The notes: a model not told the origin generated them from the sequence alone. A stretch of 64,000 bases of DNA from Mesorhizobium sp. (GCF_023954305.1 NZ_JAMLIG010000001.1:3678001-3742000); one strand, 5' to 3'; positions 8,183 to 20,258 are shown, counted from the stretch's first letter. Made by a program: numbers and translations.

Positions 8183-9424
8183 TCAGCGCTTCACGTAGAG
8201 GTGGAAGCCGCCATAGATCGCCGAGCGGTCGCGGGCGGAGAGGTCGCGGGACTGTTCCTCGCGATGATCCCACTGGTCGAGAAGCGCGGACGAGACGCGG
8301 CCGGGAAGGAGGCTTGGCGCGGCGGCGGTGCGGAAGATGGCGCGGGCGCCGGGAGCCGCCGTGCGGGTGATCTCGCTCCACAGGCCGTTCAGCTGCGCGT
8401 CGGTCATCCAGTCCTGGGCGTCGAGCAGGACGTAGCGGTCGACGCTGGCGGCGGGCTTGCCGGCGAGCAGTTCGGCATAGTTGGCGTGGTGAACGGTGAC
8501 GCGGGCGGCATTGGCGCGGATCGCCGGGAAATGCGCGCGGTCGAGATAGCGGGGCAGGGCGGCCTCGCCGGACGAGGGGTATCGGCGGGCAAAGGCCTGC
8601 CAGGCGAAATAGTTGTCGCCGAGCGGAAAATGGCAGGCGAGCTTTTCCAGCCGGTCGCGCAACACGCCCGCCATGCCATCTTCGCCGGCGGTGACGAGGG
8701 CGTCGTACTGCGCCGGCGGGATGCCCAGCCCGAACAGCGAAGCCTTGCGCGCGGTCGCCGTGCGGATGAAGCGGCGGTCGAACAGCGGGGCGAGCTGCTC
8801 GCGGAAGAAGCGGCGCTGCTCGGCGATGGTCCTGGCCTGCATGATCTCGGCCGGATCGACGCCGTGCAGCTTGGCCACGCGATGGCCGAGCGCGATGCAG
8901 AAACCGAGCAGGCCGGTCCGGTAGAAATTTCGGTCGAACACGGAGATGCGGCGGCGGCCGAGGAGATCGCGTTTCTCCCAATAGGCGCGGCTCGCCGTGT
9001 CGAGGTGAGGCGCGATGAAACGGTCGTAGGCCATCGCATTGTGGCCGGCGCCGGACGTGCCGAAGAAGCGGACGAAATCCTGCTGGCCCGGGAGATGGCG
9101 CGCGGCGGCGAGCTTCAGCCTGTTGAGCGCGACATGGGCGGCGTTGAGGTCGACCACGTCGATATGGGCAGGCGAGGCGGTGAGGTAGGCGAGCATGTTG
9201 CAGCCGCCCGAGGCGATGGTGACGACGCGGTGGCCTTCGCCGAGTTGCATCGCCTCCATGTCGATCTCCGGATCTTCCCAGATCTGCGGGTAGACGAGGC
9301 CCGAGAAGAGCAGCGCGAACAGGCGCTCCGACAGGCCGTCCTTGCTCAGCGCCTTGTGCTGGTAGACGGCTCGGCCGACATGGCGTCGCGTGGCGATGCC
9401 GGAACCTGCGGAAATGTCGGTCAT
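8183..9424 (-). CDS. btaA: SAM:diacylglycerol 3-amino-3-carboxypropyltransferase BtaA
   Basis: The first enzyme of DGTS synthesis: it transfers the 3-amino-3-carboxypropyl group of SAM to diacylglycerol, giving diacylglyceryl-homoserine. The 413-residue protein belongs to the DUF3419 family. Landmarks are FSGLVYPQIWEDPEIDMEAM near the N-terminus, the SAM-binding region VVTIASGGCNMLAYL, and DLNAAHVALNRLKL. The ATG at 9424 has a strong ribosome binding site (GGAGGA) and starts MTDISAG. It heads the btaAB operon, and five Pho half-boxes lie 35 bases upstream. In Sinorhizobium and Rhodobacter this pathway is induced by phosphate starvation through PhoB. Confidence 0.95.
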   Translation of the reverse strand: MTDISAGSGIATRRHVGRAVYQHKALSKDGLSERLFALLFSGLVYPQIWEDPEIDMEAMQLGEGHRVVTIASGGCNMLAYLTASPAHIDVVDLNAAHVALNRLKLAAARHLPGQQDFVRFFGTSGAGHNAMAYDRFIAPHLDTASRAYWEKRDLLGRRRISVFDRNFYRTGLLGFCIALGHRVAKLHGVDPAEIMQARTIAEQRRFFREQLAPLFDRRFIRTATARKASLFGLGIPPAQYDALVTAGEDGMAGVLRDRLEKLACHFPLGDNYFAWQAFARRYPSSGEAALPRYLDRAHFPAIRANAARVTVHHANYAELLAGKPAASVDRYVLLDAQDWMTDAQLNGLWSEITRTAAPGARAIFRTAAAPSLLPGRVSSALLDQWDHREEQSRDLSARDRSAIYGGFHLYVKR

Positions 9425-9458
9425 GGCGCGAATCCTCCGTGAGCGGTGGACCCTGCCT

Positions 9459-9509
9459 ATGAAGATCGGATGACGTGCGGTTGAAGGTCCGGTGACGGGA
9501 GGATGACAG
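9459..9509 (-). promoter_or_regulatory. PhoB binding array (five half-boxes) of btaAB
   Basis: Read on the minus strand, five 7-bp units follow each other with exactly four bases between them: CTGTCAT, CCGTCAC, CCTTCAA, ACGTCAT, TCTTCAT (11-bp period, 51 bp in all). The first unit matches the alphaproteobacterial Pho half-site exactly; the others keep the central TCA. The array ends 35 bases before the btaA start codon, the position expected for an activator that replaces the -35 element. Binding is inferred, not shown. Confidence 0.85.
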
Positions 9510-9587
9510 GAGAGGGCGGCGTCCAGCCGGAATCGAGTTGCGCGTACAGCGCTGCGTCGACATGGTCGCCCGTGAAGGAGGCAGCCC

Positions 9588-9977
9588 ATGACCCGACGCG
9601 ATTTCGACCCCGCCACCGTCACGCCCGACGGTCGCCCGCCGGCCAAGGCCCGCCTGTTCGACGGCACGCAAGTCGGCCCCTATCGCGGTTCGGTGAACGG
9701 CGAGGTGCTCGGTGCGGGAGTGACCGTGCTGACCTACGGCAACGACGAGCCGGGGACGGGCCCCGTCCTGCATGTGCATCCCTATGACGAGGTCTTCGTC
9801 GTCACGCAGGGCCGGGCGCGGTTCTTCGTCGGCGACGAGATTATCGATGCCGAGGCGGGCGAGACGGTGCTCGGGCCGGCCGGCGTGCCGCACCGCTTCG
9901 TCAATCTCGGTCCGGGGCGTCTGCAGACGATCGACATCCACCACTCGCCGAAGTGGGTGCAGACGAATTTGGCGTGA
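9588..9977 (+). CDS. Cupin-domain protein
   Basis: A 129-residue single-domain cupin_2 protein. Metal ligands visible in the two cupin motifs are H62, H64 and E68 (LHVHPYDEVF) and H102 (GVPHRFVNLG), so a divalent metal site is likely. Cupins of this size range from isomerases to sensors, so no reaction is assigned. The ATG at 9588 has a good ribosome binding site (AAGGAGG, 7 bases upstream). It is divergent from btaA; the Pho half-boxes in the shared region point toward btaA. Confidence 0.85.
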   Translation: MTRRDFDPATVTPDGRPPAKARLFDGTQVGPYRGSVNGEVLGAGVTVLTYGNDEPGTGPVLHVHPYDEVFVVTQGRARFFVGDEIIDAEAGETVLGPAGVPHRFVNLGPGRLQTIDIHHSPKWVQTNLA

Positions 9978-10023
9978 GTCATCGCACAATCAATTTATTG
10001 TTGCTGCTTGAGTACAGTGATTG

Positions 10024-10053
10024 ACTTATTGTTGTTTCGACAATTCAATAAGT
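10024..10053 (+). repeat. Stem-loop with TTCG loop before the livK-like gene
   Basis: ACTTATTG (10024-10031) plus TTGT (10032-10035) pair with ACAA (10040-10043) and CAATAAGT (10046-10053) around a TTCG loop, with a 2-base bulge on the 3' side. It sits in an AT-rich leader 45 bases before the start at 10098. It could be a 5'-UTR structure or an operator; there is no T-tract directly after it. Confidence 0.5.
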
Positions 10054-10097
10054 ATCATTGGATCGTTTCTTTTTCTATGGACAACGGGAGTGTATCC

Positions 10098-11245
10098 ATG
10101 AAGAAGTCTCTCTTGTCGGCCGTTGCCGTGACCGCGGTTCTCGCGTTCAGCGGCAGTGCGTGGGCCGACATCCTGATCGGCGTGGCCGGTCCGTCACTGG
10201 TCCGAATGCTGCCTTCGGTGCGCAGCTGCAGAAGGGCGCCGAGCAGGCGGCTGCCGACATCAACGCCGCCGGCGGCATCAATGGCGAGCAGATCAAGATC
10301 GTCATCGGCGACGACGTCTCCGATCCGACCCAGGGCGTCTCGGTCGCCAACAAGTTCGTCGCGGACGGCGTCAAGTTCGTCGTCGGCCACTTCAACTCGG
10401 GCGTCTCGATCCCGGCCTCGGAAGTCTATGCCGAGAACGGCATCATGCAGATCACGCCTGCCTCGACCAACCCGCAGTTCACCGAGCGCGGCCTGTGGAA
10501 CACCTTCCGCACCTGCGGCCGCGACGACCAGCAGGGTGCTGTTGCCGGCGCCTACATCGCCGCCAACTTCAAGGACGGCAAGGTTGCCATCATCCACGAC
10601 AAGACCCCCTATGGTCAGGGCCTCGCTGACGAGACCAAGAAAGCCGCCAACGGCGCCGGCGTGACGGAAGTCATGTATGAAGGCATCAACATCGGCGACA
10701 AGGACTTCTCGGCCCTGATCGCCAAGATGAAGGAAGCAGGCGTCACGGCCGTCTACTACGGTGGCCTGCACACCGAAGCCGGCCTGATCATGCGTCAGCT
10801 GGCCGACCAGGGCCTGAAGGCCGCCTTCATGTCGGGCGACGGCATCGTCTCGAACGAGCTCGCCTCGATCGCCGGCGACGCGGTCGACGGCACGCTGATG
10901 ACCTTTGCTCCGGATCCGCGCAAGAACCCGGCTGCGAAGGAAATCGTCGAGAAGTTCCGCGCCGCGGGCTTCGAGCCGGAAGCCTACACGCTCTACTCCT
11001 ACGCCGCCGTGCAGGTCATCGCCGGTGCAGCCGCCGCAGCCGGCGACCTCGACCCGGCAAAGGTCGCTGAAGCCGCCAAGGCCAAGGGTCCGTTCGCAAC
11101 CGCGATCGGCGAACTCGGCTTCGACGAGAAGGGCGACATCACCCGTCCGGACTACGTGATGTACACGTGGAAGAAGGGCGACGACGGCAAGTACAGCTAC
11201 TTCGAAACTGAATGCCCTCCCGACTGTTGGAAGGTCACGCCCTAG
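10098..11245 (+). pseudogene. Frameshifted LivK-type branched-chain amino acid binding protein
   Basis: A periplasmic binding protein for branched-chain amino acids (Peripla_BP_6), broken near its N-terminus. The ATG at 10098 opens an intact signal peptide (MKKSLLSAVAVTAVLAFSGS, then AWA) and ADILIGVAGP. At about 10192 the reading frame shifts: one base is missing where GTC-ACT-GGT is expected. The rest, from VTGPNAAFGAQLQKGAEQ to ETECPPDCWKVTP, continues in another frame to 11245. With one base restored the product is 382 residues, the usual length. No livHMGF genes are nearby, as for many orphan rhizobial LivK genes. Either a recent inactivating deletion or a sequencing error explains this; the rest of the frame is free of damage. 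Confidence 0.88.
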
Positions 11246-11256
11246 GACGTGGACGG

Positions 11257-12066
11257 ATGTCTGACGACAACAATTGGAGGGCCGGGCCACTCGTCATTGA
11301 GAGGAAGACAAATTTGACGGCCATCGCCGCTCTTCTGATCTCCTTGGTCACGTTCGTGATTACAATTTCCGACCATCTGCGTGGGAGTCGCATAGAGGTG
11401 GCTTTTCCAAGCCAAATGGCAACCTACACGATGCGCTGCTTTAAGAACGATGTGGGCTATTCATTTCTCAACTTTGCGGTGCCGGTGAGAATTGTTAATT
11501 CGAGTTCCGGAAACTACACTGTGAACATAGAATCGCCAATAATCACGATAAATATTTTCGGAAAAGAATACAAGTACAGATACCAGCGAGTTGTGCAATA
11601 CACGCAAATACCCGGTCGCAATCCGGGAGATTTTTGTAACAGAGATGAAGCGAAAAGTGTCGGAGATTTCGACTTCTATCTGAATGGACTTGGCATTAAA
11701 AATATGCCTCTGGAAAGCCATCCTCTCCTGGAAAAGGGAAAAACTTGGGAGCGAACTTTACTATTATCTCCACTCTACATAGAGGATTGTATTGATATAA
11801 ACTGTGAGAGAAGAAATTACATCAATGCAGATGATTTTAGGAAGCGAATTGAGGAGAATTTGAAGGCGAAAGAACCTATCGATTTTGATATATCAATTCG
11901 AATAAGATACGATATCGACAATCGCGGATTGTTGTATTTGATTTGGAATCTCTTTGATTCCGAAATGGAGTGTAAGCAGAAGTTCGATTTTGATCGACCC
12001 GCTACGCAAAGTGTATTCCTGGAGCGTGGTTACGTAACTCGCGGTCTAACTTGCGAGTATGTGTGA
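11257..12066 (+). CDS. AT-rich membrane-anchored protein of unknown function
   Basis: A 269-residue protein matching no family I recognise. The N-terminus (MSDDNNWRAGPLVIERKTN) is followed by one transmembrane helix at about residues 20-38, then a long mixed domain with six or more cysteines (for example RCF, DFCNRDE, EDCIDINCERR, MECKQK, LTCEYV). The start at 11257 is 12 bases after the livK-like stop. Base composition is very different from the rest of the window: two 60-base lines counted by hand (11521 and 11881) have 19 G+C each, about 32%. This points to recent acquisition. An effector, immunity or phage-exclusion role is possible but only a guess. Confidence 0.75.
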   Translation: MSDDNNWRAGPLVIERKTNLTAIAALLISLVTFVITISDHLRGSRIEVAFPSQMATYTMRCFKNDVGYSFLNFAVPVRIVNSSSGNYTVNIESPIITINIFGKEYKYRYQRVVQYTQIPGRNPGDFCNRDEAKSVGDFDFYLNGLGIKNMPLESHPLLEKGKTWERTLLLSPLYIEDCIDINCERRNYINADDFRKRIEENLKAKEPIDFDISIRIRYDIDNRGLLYLIWNLFDSEMECKQKFDFDRPATQSVFLERGYVTRGLTCEYV

Positions 12067-12100
12067 ATGGCGACGTGACAGCCAAATCGTGACGTACCGA

Positions 12101-15730
<3,630 letters not shown>

Positions 15731-15762
15731 GGCGGGGTCTCCGTTACGTTGCGGAAAAGTTA

Positions 15763-15788
15763 TTGACGATTTATCGATAAACTGTCAA
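15763..15788. promoter_or_regulatory. 26-bp operator-like palindrome between oxoprolinase and TRAP genes
   Basis: Outer arms TTGAC (15763-15767) and GTCAA (15784-15788) flank a perfect 12-bp core TTTATCGATAAA (15770-15781); only the two bases on each side between arm and core do not match. It lies 33 bases from the oxoprolinase start and 82 bases from dctP, so one dimeric regulator could control both directions. The winged-helix protein at 18781 is the obvious candidate. The TTGAC arm may also serve as a -35 element. Confidence 0.7.
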
Positions 15789-15869
15789 CGTTAGTTTTAG
15801 CCGGGGTCGACAAGGCTGGCTCCGGATGATGAACTTCACGCTTCATCGCCTTCAAAAAAGGGGAACGAC

Positions 15870-16847
15870 ATGAAACATTTCGTACCGCTAGCGTTCGGTG
15901 CTCTCGCCGCGGGCCTTTTCGCCACCGGCGCGTCCTTTGCGCAAACTGCGTGGGACATGCCCACTCCCTATCCGGATGGCAATTTCCACACCAAGAACAT
16001 CGCCGAATTCGCCGCCGAGGTGGACGCCAAGACCGGCGGCAGCCTCAAGATCACGGTCCACTCCAACCAGTCCCTGATCAAGCATCCCGACATCAAGACC
16101 GCGGTGCGAGACGGGATCGCCCCCATTGGCGAACTGCTGGTGTCGCGCCTCGAGAACGAGAGCCCGATCTACGGCGTCGATTCCGTGCCGTTCCTTGCCT
16201 CCAGCTACGACCTGTCGAAGAAGCTCTACGACGCGCAGAAGCCATATCTTGAGAAGCTGCTCGGCGAGCAGGGCCTCCAGCTCCTGTTCTCCGTGCCGTG
16301 GCCGCCGCAGGGCATCTACGCCAAGAAGGAGATCAAGGCGGTGGCGGATCTCGAAGGTCTGAAATTCCGCGCCTACAATCTCGGCACCGAGCGCGTCGCC
16401 GCACTTGCCAAGATGGTGCCGACGCAGATCGAGGCCTCCGACATCCCGACGGCGTTTGCGACCGGCCGCGTCGAGGCGATGATCACCTCGCCCTCCACTG
16501 GCTCGGACTCGAAGGCTTGGGACTTCGTTTCGCACTACCACGACACGCAGGCCTGGCTGCCGCGCAACATGGTTATCGTCAACAAGACAGCGTTCGACGC
16601 GTTGAGCGATGCCGAGAAGGTCGCCGTTACTGAAGCCGCCGCGGCGGCCGAGACACGCGGCTGGGCCGCCTCGGTCGAGGAAACCGCAGCCAAGACCAAG
16701 GTGCTCCAGGACAACGGCATGACCATCGTCACGCCGAGCGACGAGCTGAAGGCAGGCTTTGCCGAGATCGGCAAGACGATTGCCGGCGAGTGGAAGGAGC
16801 GGGCAGGAGCCGACGGCGCGGCGCTGCTGAACGCGTTCGGGCAGTAG
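15870..16847 (+). CDS. dctP: TRAP transporter solute-binding protein DctP
   Basis: The periplasmic binding subunit of a tripartite ATP-independent transporter, 325 residues. It has a signal peptide (cut near ASFA-QTA, residue ~24) and a DctP fold. The conserved segment RAYNLGTERVAALAKMVPTQ contains the arginine that grips the carboxylate of the ligand in this family. The start follows AAGGGG. It is first of a dctP-dctQ-dctM run and divergent from the 5-oxoprolinase. Some TRAP binding proteins bind pyroglutamate, which would fit this neighbourhood; that substrate is an inference. Confidence 0.93.
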   Translation: MKHFVPLAFGALAAGLFATGASFAQTAWDMPTPYPDGNFHTKNIAEFAAEVDAKTGGSLKITVHSNQSLIKHPDIKTAVRDGIAPIGELLVSRLENESPIYGVDSVPFLASSYDLSKKLYDAQKPYLEKLLGEQGLQLLFSVPWPPQGIYAKKEIKAVADLEGLKFRAYNLGTERVAALAKMVPTQIEASDIPTAFATGRVEAMITSPSTGSDSKAWDFVSHYHDTQAWLPRNMVIVNKTAFDALSDAEKVAVTEAAAAAETRGWAASVEETAAKTKVLQDNGMTIVTPSDELKAGFAEIGKTIAGEWKERAGADGAALLNAFGQ

Positions 16848-16915
16848 CCTCATCGCACGTGCCTGCCGGGCGACGATCGCGCCGCCCGGATTCCGCCACC
16901 GTGCCGGAGGCATCC

Positions 16916-17449
16916 ATGCGACGACTGCTCGACCTGACCTACCGCGTCGCGGGCTATGCGGCCGCTGCCGCGCTGCTGACCATCTTCTCGCTCGTCTGCG
17001 TGCAAGTGCTCGCTCGCCTGCTCGATGGCGGCATGCGGACTCTCGGACTGGTGCCGTTCGGCTTCATCGTGCCGTCGATCGCGGAAATTTGCGGCTACCT
17101 CCTCGCGATCGCAAGCTTTCTGGCGCTCGCCCATACTTTCGCGGTCGGCGGCCACATCCGTGTCAACCTGTTGATCGAGCATCTCGCACCCGCGCCGCGT
17201 CGCTGGATCGAGACGGCAGTCGGCTTCGCCGCGGCCGCGCTCGCCGGCTACGCGACCGTCGCGGTCGCACGTCTCGCTCTCAAGAGCTGGACCTTCAACG
17301 ACGTCTCGTTCGGTTTCGTGGCGGTGCCGCTGTGGCTGCCGCAGGCGCTGATGGCGCTAGGTCTGGGCCTGCTGACGGTCGCGCTCGTCGATACGAGCTG
17401 GCAGGTGGCGCGGCGGGGCGCCGTTCAGCCCGGTCGCTCGGAGGTCTGA
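16916..17449 (+). CDS. dctQ: TRAP transporter small permease DctQ
   Basis: A 177-residue inner-membrane protein with four predicted helices, the small subunit that bridges DctP and DctM. The DctQ pattern FAVGGHIRVNLLIEHLAP (residues ~76-95) lies between helices 2 and 3, as in the family. The ATG at 16916 follows CGGAGG. It is 68 bases after dctP and 3 bases before dctM, so dctQM are tightly coupled. Confidence 0.92.
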   Translation: MRRLLDLTYRVAGYAAAAALLTIFSLVCVQVLARLLDGGMRTLGLVPFGFIVPSIAEICGYLLAIASFLALAHTFAVGGHIRVNLLIEHLAPAPRRWIETAVGFAAAALAGYATVAVARLALKSWTFNDVSFGFVAVPLWLPQALMALGLGLLTVALVDTSWQVARRGAVQPGRSEV

Positions 17450-17452
17450 GCG

Positions 17453-18760
17453 ATGGGCCTGTTCGAAATATCCGCGCTCCTCGTTGTCGTCATGCTTTGT
17501 GCGTTGGCGCTCGGGCTTTGGGTCGCGTTCTCGCTGTCGGCCGTCGCGCTCGTGGCGCTGGCCACCAAGCCTGCCATCCCCGCCGCCCAGGTGCTTGCGA
17601 CGTCGTTCTGGAGCGCGTCGACCTCGTGGGATCTGACCGCGCTGCCAATGTTCATCTGGATGGGCGAAATCCTGTTCAGATCGCGTCTGTCGGAAGACAT
17701 GTTCGCCGGCATATCGCCGTTCGTGCGGCGCCTGCCGGGCAGGCTTGCGCATGTCAACGTGCTGGGCTGCGCCGTCTTCGCCGCCGTTTCCGGATCTTCG
17801 GCAGCGACCACCGCGACGGTCGGCAAGATCTCGTTGCCGGAACTCAAGAAGCGGGGCTATGACGACCGGCTGGCGATCGGAAGCCTGGCGGGCTCGGGGA
17901 CCCTGGGACTGTTGATACCGCCCTCGATCATCCTGATCGTTTACGGCGCGGCCGTGGAGGAATCGATCGCGCGCCTGTTCGTCGCTGGGGTCGTTCCCGG
18001 CATCGTCCTGGCGATCCTGTTCATGGGGTATGTCGCCGTCTGGGCAATGCTCAATCCTGCGAAGATGCCGCCTCGTGAGGAGCGTGTTCCCTGGGCGGGG
18101 AAATTGCGTTCGGCACGTGGCCTCTTGCCGGTTGCCCTGCTCATCGCCGGCGTCATCGGGTCGATCTACGGGGGGCTCGCGTCGCCGACGGAGGCAGCCG
18201 TCATCGGCGTCGCGCTAAGCCTGTTGCTCGCATGGGCGCAGGGCGCGCTGAGCCGCGCCAGCTTTGGCGAGGGTCTGATGGCGGCGACCGTGACCTCCTG
18301 CATGATCGCCTTCATTCTCGCCGGTGCCGCGGTGCTCACGACGGCAATGGGGTTCACCGGACTTCCGCGCGAACTGGCGGCGTGGATCGGCACGCTCGGA
18401 CTGTCGCCGATGGCGTTGCTGTTGGCGTTGACGGTTCTGTTCGTCGCGCTCGGCTGCTTCCTGGACGGCATCTCCATGGTCGTCCTGACGACGGCCGTGA
18501 TTATGCCCCTGGTGACGCAGGCGGGCTTCGATCTCGTCTGGTTCGGCATCTATCTCGTCATCGTGGTCGAGATGGCGCAGATCACGCCGCCGGTAGGCTT
18601 CAATCTTTTCGTCATCCAGGGCCTGACCGGCCGCAACCTGTTCGACATCGCCCGCGCAACGCTGCCGTTCTTTGTGCTGATGGCCGCGATGGTGGCGCTG
18701 CTTGCGGCATTCCCGGATCTCGCACTCTGGCTGCCGCGCACGATGTTCGCGGCGTCGTGA
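17453..18760 (+). CDS. dctM: TRAP transporter large permease DctM
   Basis: A 435-residue inner-membrane protein with about 12 helices, the sodium-coupled transport subunit of the TRAP system. Family landmarks are SGSSAATTATVGKISLPEL, GTLGLLIPPSIILIVYG, a second pseudo-repeat with GCFLDGISMVVLTTAV, and ITPPVGFNLFVIQGLTG near the C-terminus. Length is standard. It follows dctQ by 3 bases and precedes the regulator gene by 20 bases, so one operon is likely. Confidence 0.95.
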   Translation: MGLFEISALLVVVMLCALALGLWVAFSLSAVALVALATKPAIPAAQVLATSFWSASTSWDLTALPMFIWMGEILFRSRLSEDMFAGISPFVRRLPGRLAHVNVLGCAVFAAVSGSSAATTATVGKISLPELKKRGYDDRLAIGSLAGSGTLGLLIPPSIILIVYGAAVEESIARLFVAGVVPGIVLAILFMGYVAVWAMLNPAKMPPREERVPWAGKLRSARGLLPVALLIAGVIGSIYGGLASPTEAAVIGVALSLLLAWAQGALSRASFGEGLMAATVTSCMIAFILAGAAVLTTAMGFTGLPRELAAWIGTLGLSPMALLLALTVLFVALGCFLDGISMVVLTTAVIMPLVTQAGFDLVWFGIYLVIVVEMAQITPPVGFNLFVIQGLTGRNLFDIARATLPFFVLMAAMVALLAAFPDLALWLPRTMFAAS

Positions 18761-18780
18761 CGACCGGGGAGGAACGTTAG

Positions 18781-19299
18781 GTGGGCGATACTTCGAAATT
18801 CGGACCGATCGTGTCCTCTGCGCATCTGGCAGACGGCGCGCTGCCCGCTCTGTCGGAGCTCGAGTTCGGCATGACGCTGGCCGGCAATGCTTTCGAACGG
18901 TGGATGGTCCGCTGCATGACGGCCGCGGGCGAGCCCGGCCTCGCGGCGATCGACGTGCAGGTTTTGCATTCGTCCAATCACCGGGGCCGCCCGAAGCGCT
19001 TGTCCGACCTGTGCATCATGCTTGGCATCGAGGACACGCATGTCGTGATCTACGCGATCAAGAAACTGGAGAAGCGAGGGCTGGTGAAGAGCAGCCGCGC
19101 GGGCAAGGAAAAGTTGATCGGCGCGACTCCGAAGGGGGTCGAGACCTGCCTGCGCTACCGTGCGGTGCGCGAGGCGCTGCTGGTCGAGTCGGTCAAGAGC
19201 CTGGGACTCGATCCGAATGCGATATCCGCGGTAGCCGCGACGCTAAGGGCGCTCTCCGGCCACTACGATCAGGCTGCGCGCGCAGCCGCTTCCCTATAA
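18781..19299 (+). CDS. Winged-helix (MarR-like) transcriptional regulator
   Basis: A 172-residue DNA-binding protein starting at GTG (18781) behind a strong GGGGAGG site. The central region RLSDLCIMLGIEDTHVVIYA followed by IKKLEKRGLVKSSRAGKEKL is a winged helix-turn-helix with a basic wing, as in MarR-type and HTH_27 proteins. It is placed between dctM and a permease gene and overlaps the latter by one base, so it is probably the local regulator of the oxoprolinase/TRAP module. The palindrome at 15763-15788 is its likely target. The ligand is unknown. Confidence 0.85.
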   Translation: MGDTSKFGPIVSSAHLADGALPALSELEFGMTLAGNAFERWMVRCMTAAGEPGLAAIDVQVLHSSNHRGRPKRLSDLCIMLGIEDTHVVIYAIKKLEKRGLVKSSRAGKEKLIGATPKGVETCLRYRAVREALLVESVKSLGLDPNAISAVAATLRALSGHYDQAARAAASL

Positions 19300-20258
19300 T
19301 GACCATTGGCGCGAAGTCATTGTTGGCACTTGCCGCGCGCCATGCGCGTCTCGTGCTGATCCTGGGGCTCGTGGCTGGCGCGGCATTCCCGGGTCTTGCC
19401 GTGGCGATGCGCCCGTGGATCGGGGAGATGGTGGCCGGCCTGCTGTTCCTGGCGGCACTTCGCGTCGGTCCCCGCGAGACCATCGGTGCTCTTGGCGATA
19501 TCGGGGCCTCGCTCGCTCTGGCAGGGGTGCTGCAGGTGGGCATGCCGCTGGCGGCGATCGCCATATTCGCCGTGTTCGGCTTGAGCGGATCGGCAATTGC
19601 CACATTCTTCGTGCTGCTGTTCGCTGCGGCCCCGGTCACCGGCAGCCCGCATTTCGCGGCCATGACCGGCAACGATCCGGCGCCTGCGCTCAGGCAACTC
19701 GTGCTCGGCACCGCATTGCTGCCACTCACCGTCGTTCCGGTGTTCTGGCTGACCCCGGCTTTCGGCGACCCGCGCCATGTGCTGACCGCTGCGGGCGGCC
19801 TGATGCTGCTCATCGGACTGGCGGCCGGCGTGGCATTTCTCATCCGCTCGACAGCATTGAGTGAGCCCTCCGCCGATACGATTCGCTCCATCGACGGCGT
19901 GTCGGCAGTCGCCATGGCAATCGTCGTGATCGGTTTGATGTCAGCGGTCGGCCCAGCGTTGCGCGAAACGCCGCTCGACTTCCTGGCCATCCTGGGGTTG
20001 GTCTGCCTGGTGAACTTTGTCATCCAGGCTGCCGTCGCCAGCATCGCGCGATTGGCGGGTTGGCACGCTTGGTCCGCAGCCCTGGGAGTGGTTGCGGCGA
20101 ACAGAAATGTTGCCTTGTTCCTGACGGTGCTTCCGCAGCAGACGGTCGATCCGATCCTTCTCTATATCGGCTGCTACCAGATTCCGATGTATCTCACTCC
20201 GGCCGTCATGGGGCGCTTCTACAGATCGCGGTGGCCGTCGCCAGATGTCGCAGGTTAA
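19299..20258 (+). CDS. BASS-like (bile acid:sodium symporter family) permease
   Basis: A 319-residue protein with about ten transmembrane helices arranged as in the bile acid:sodium symporter/arsenite-permease fold. Segments FAAAPVTGSPHFAAMTGNDP and GVVAANRNVALFLTVLP resemble the two unwound, conserved helices of BASS proteins. Its ATG at 19299 shares one base with the stop of the regulator gene (TAATG), so it is the last gene of the dct operon. It may add a second uptake or export route for the same organic acid. The family call is by fold pattern and is less certain than the TRAP genes. Confidence 0.72.
   Translation: MTIGAKSLLALAARHARLVLILGLVAGAAFPGLAVAMRPWIGEMVAGLLFLAALRVGPRETIGALGDIGASLALAGVLQVGMPLAAIAIFAVFGLSGSAIATFFVLLFAAAPVTGSPHFAAMTGNDPAPALRQLVLGTALLPLTVVPVFWLTPAFGDPRHVLTAAGGLMLLIGLAAGVAFLIRSTALSEPSADTIRSIDGVSAVAMAIVVIGLMSAVGPALRETPLDFLAILGLVCLVNFVIQAAVASIARLAGWHAWSAALGVVAANRNVALFLTVLPQQTVDPILLYIGCYQIPMYLTPAVMGRFYRSRWPSPDVAG

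Noticed and set aside
8183..9989. btaA and btaB as one fused protein
   Set aside because: An open frame covers both in part, but BtaA and BtaB motifs lie in different frames with a stop and start 2 bases apart, so they are two proteins.
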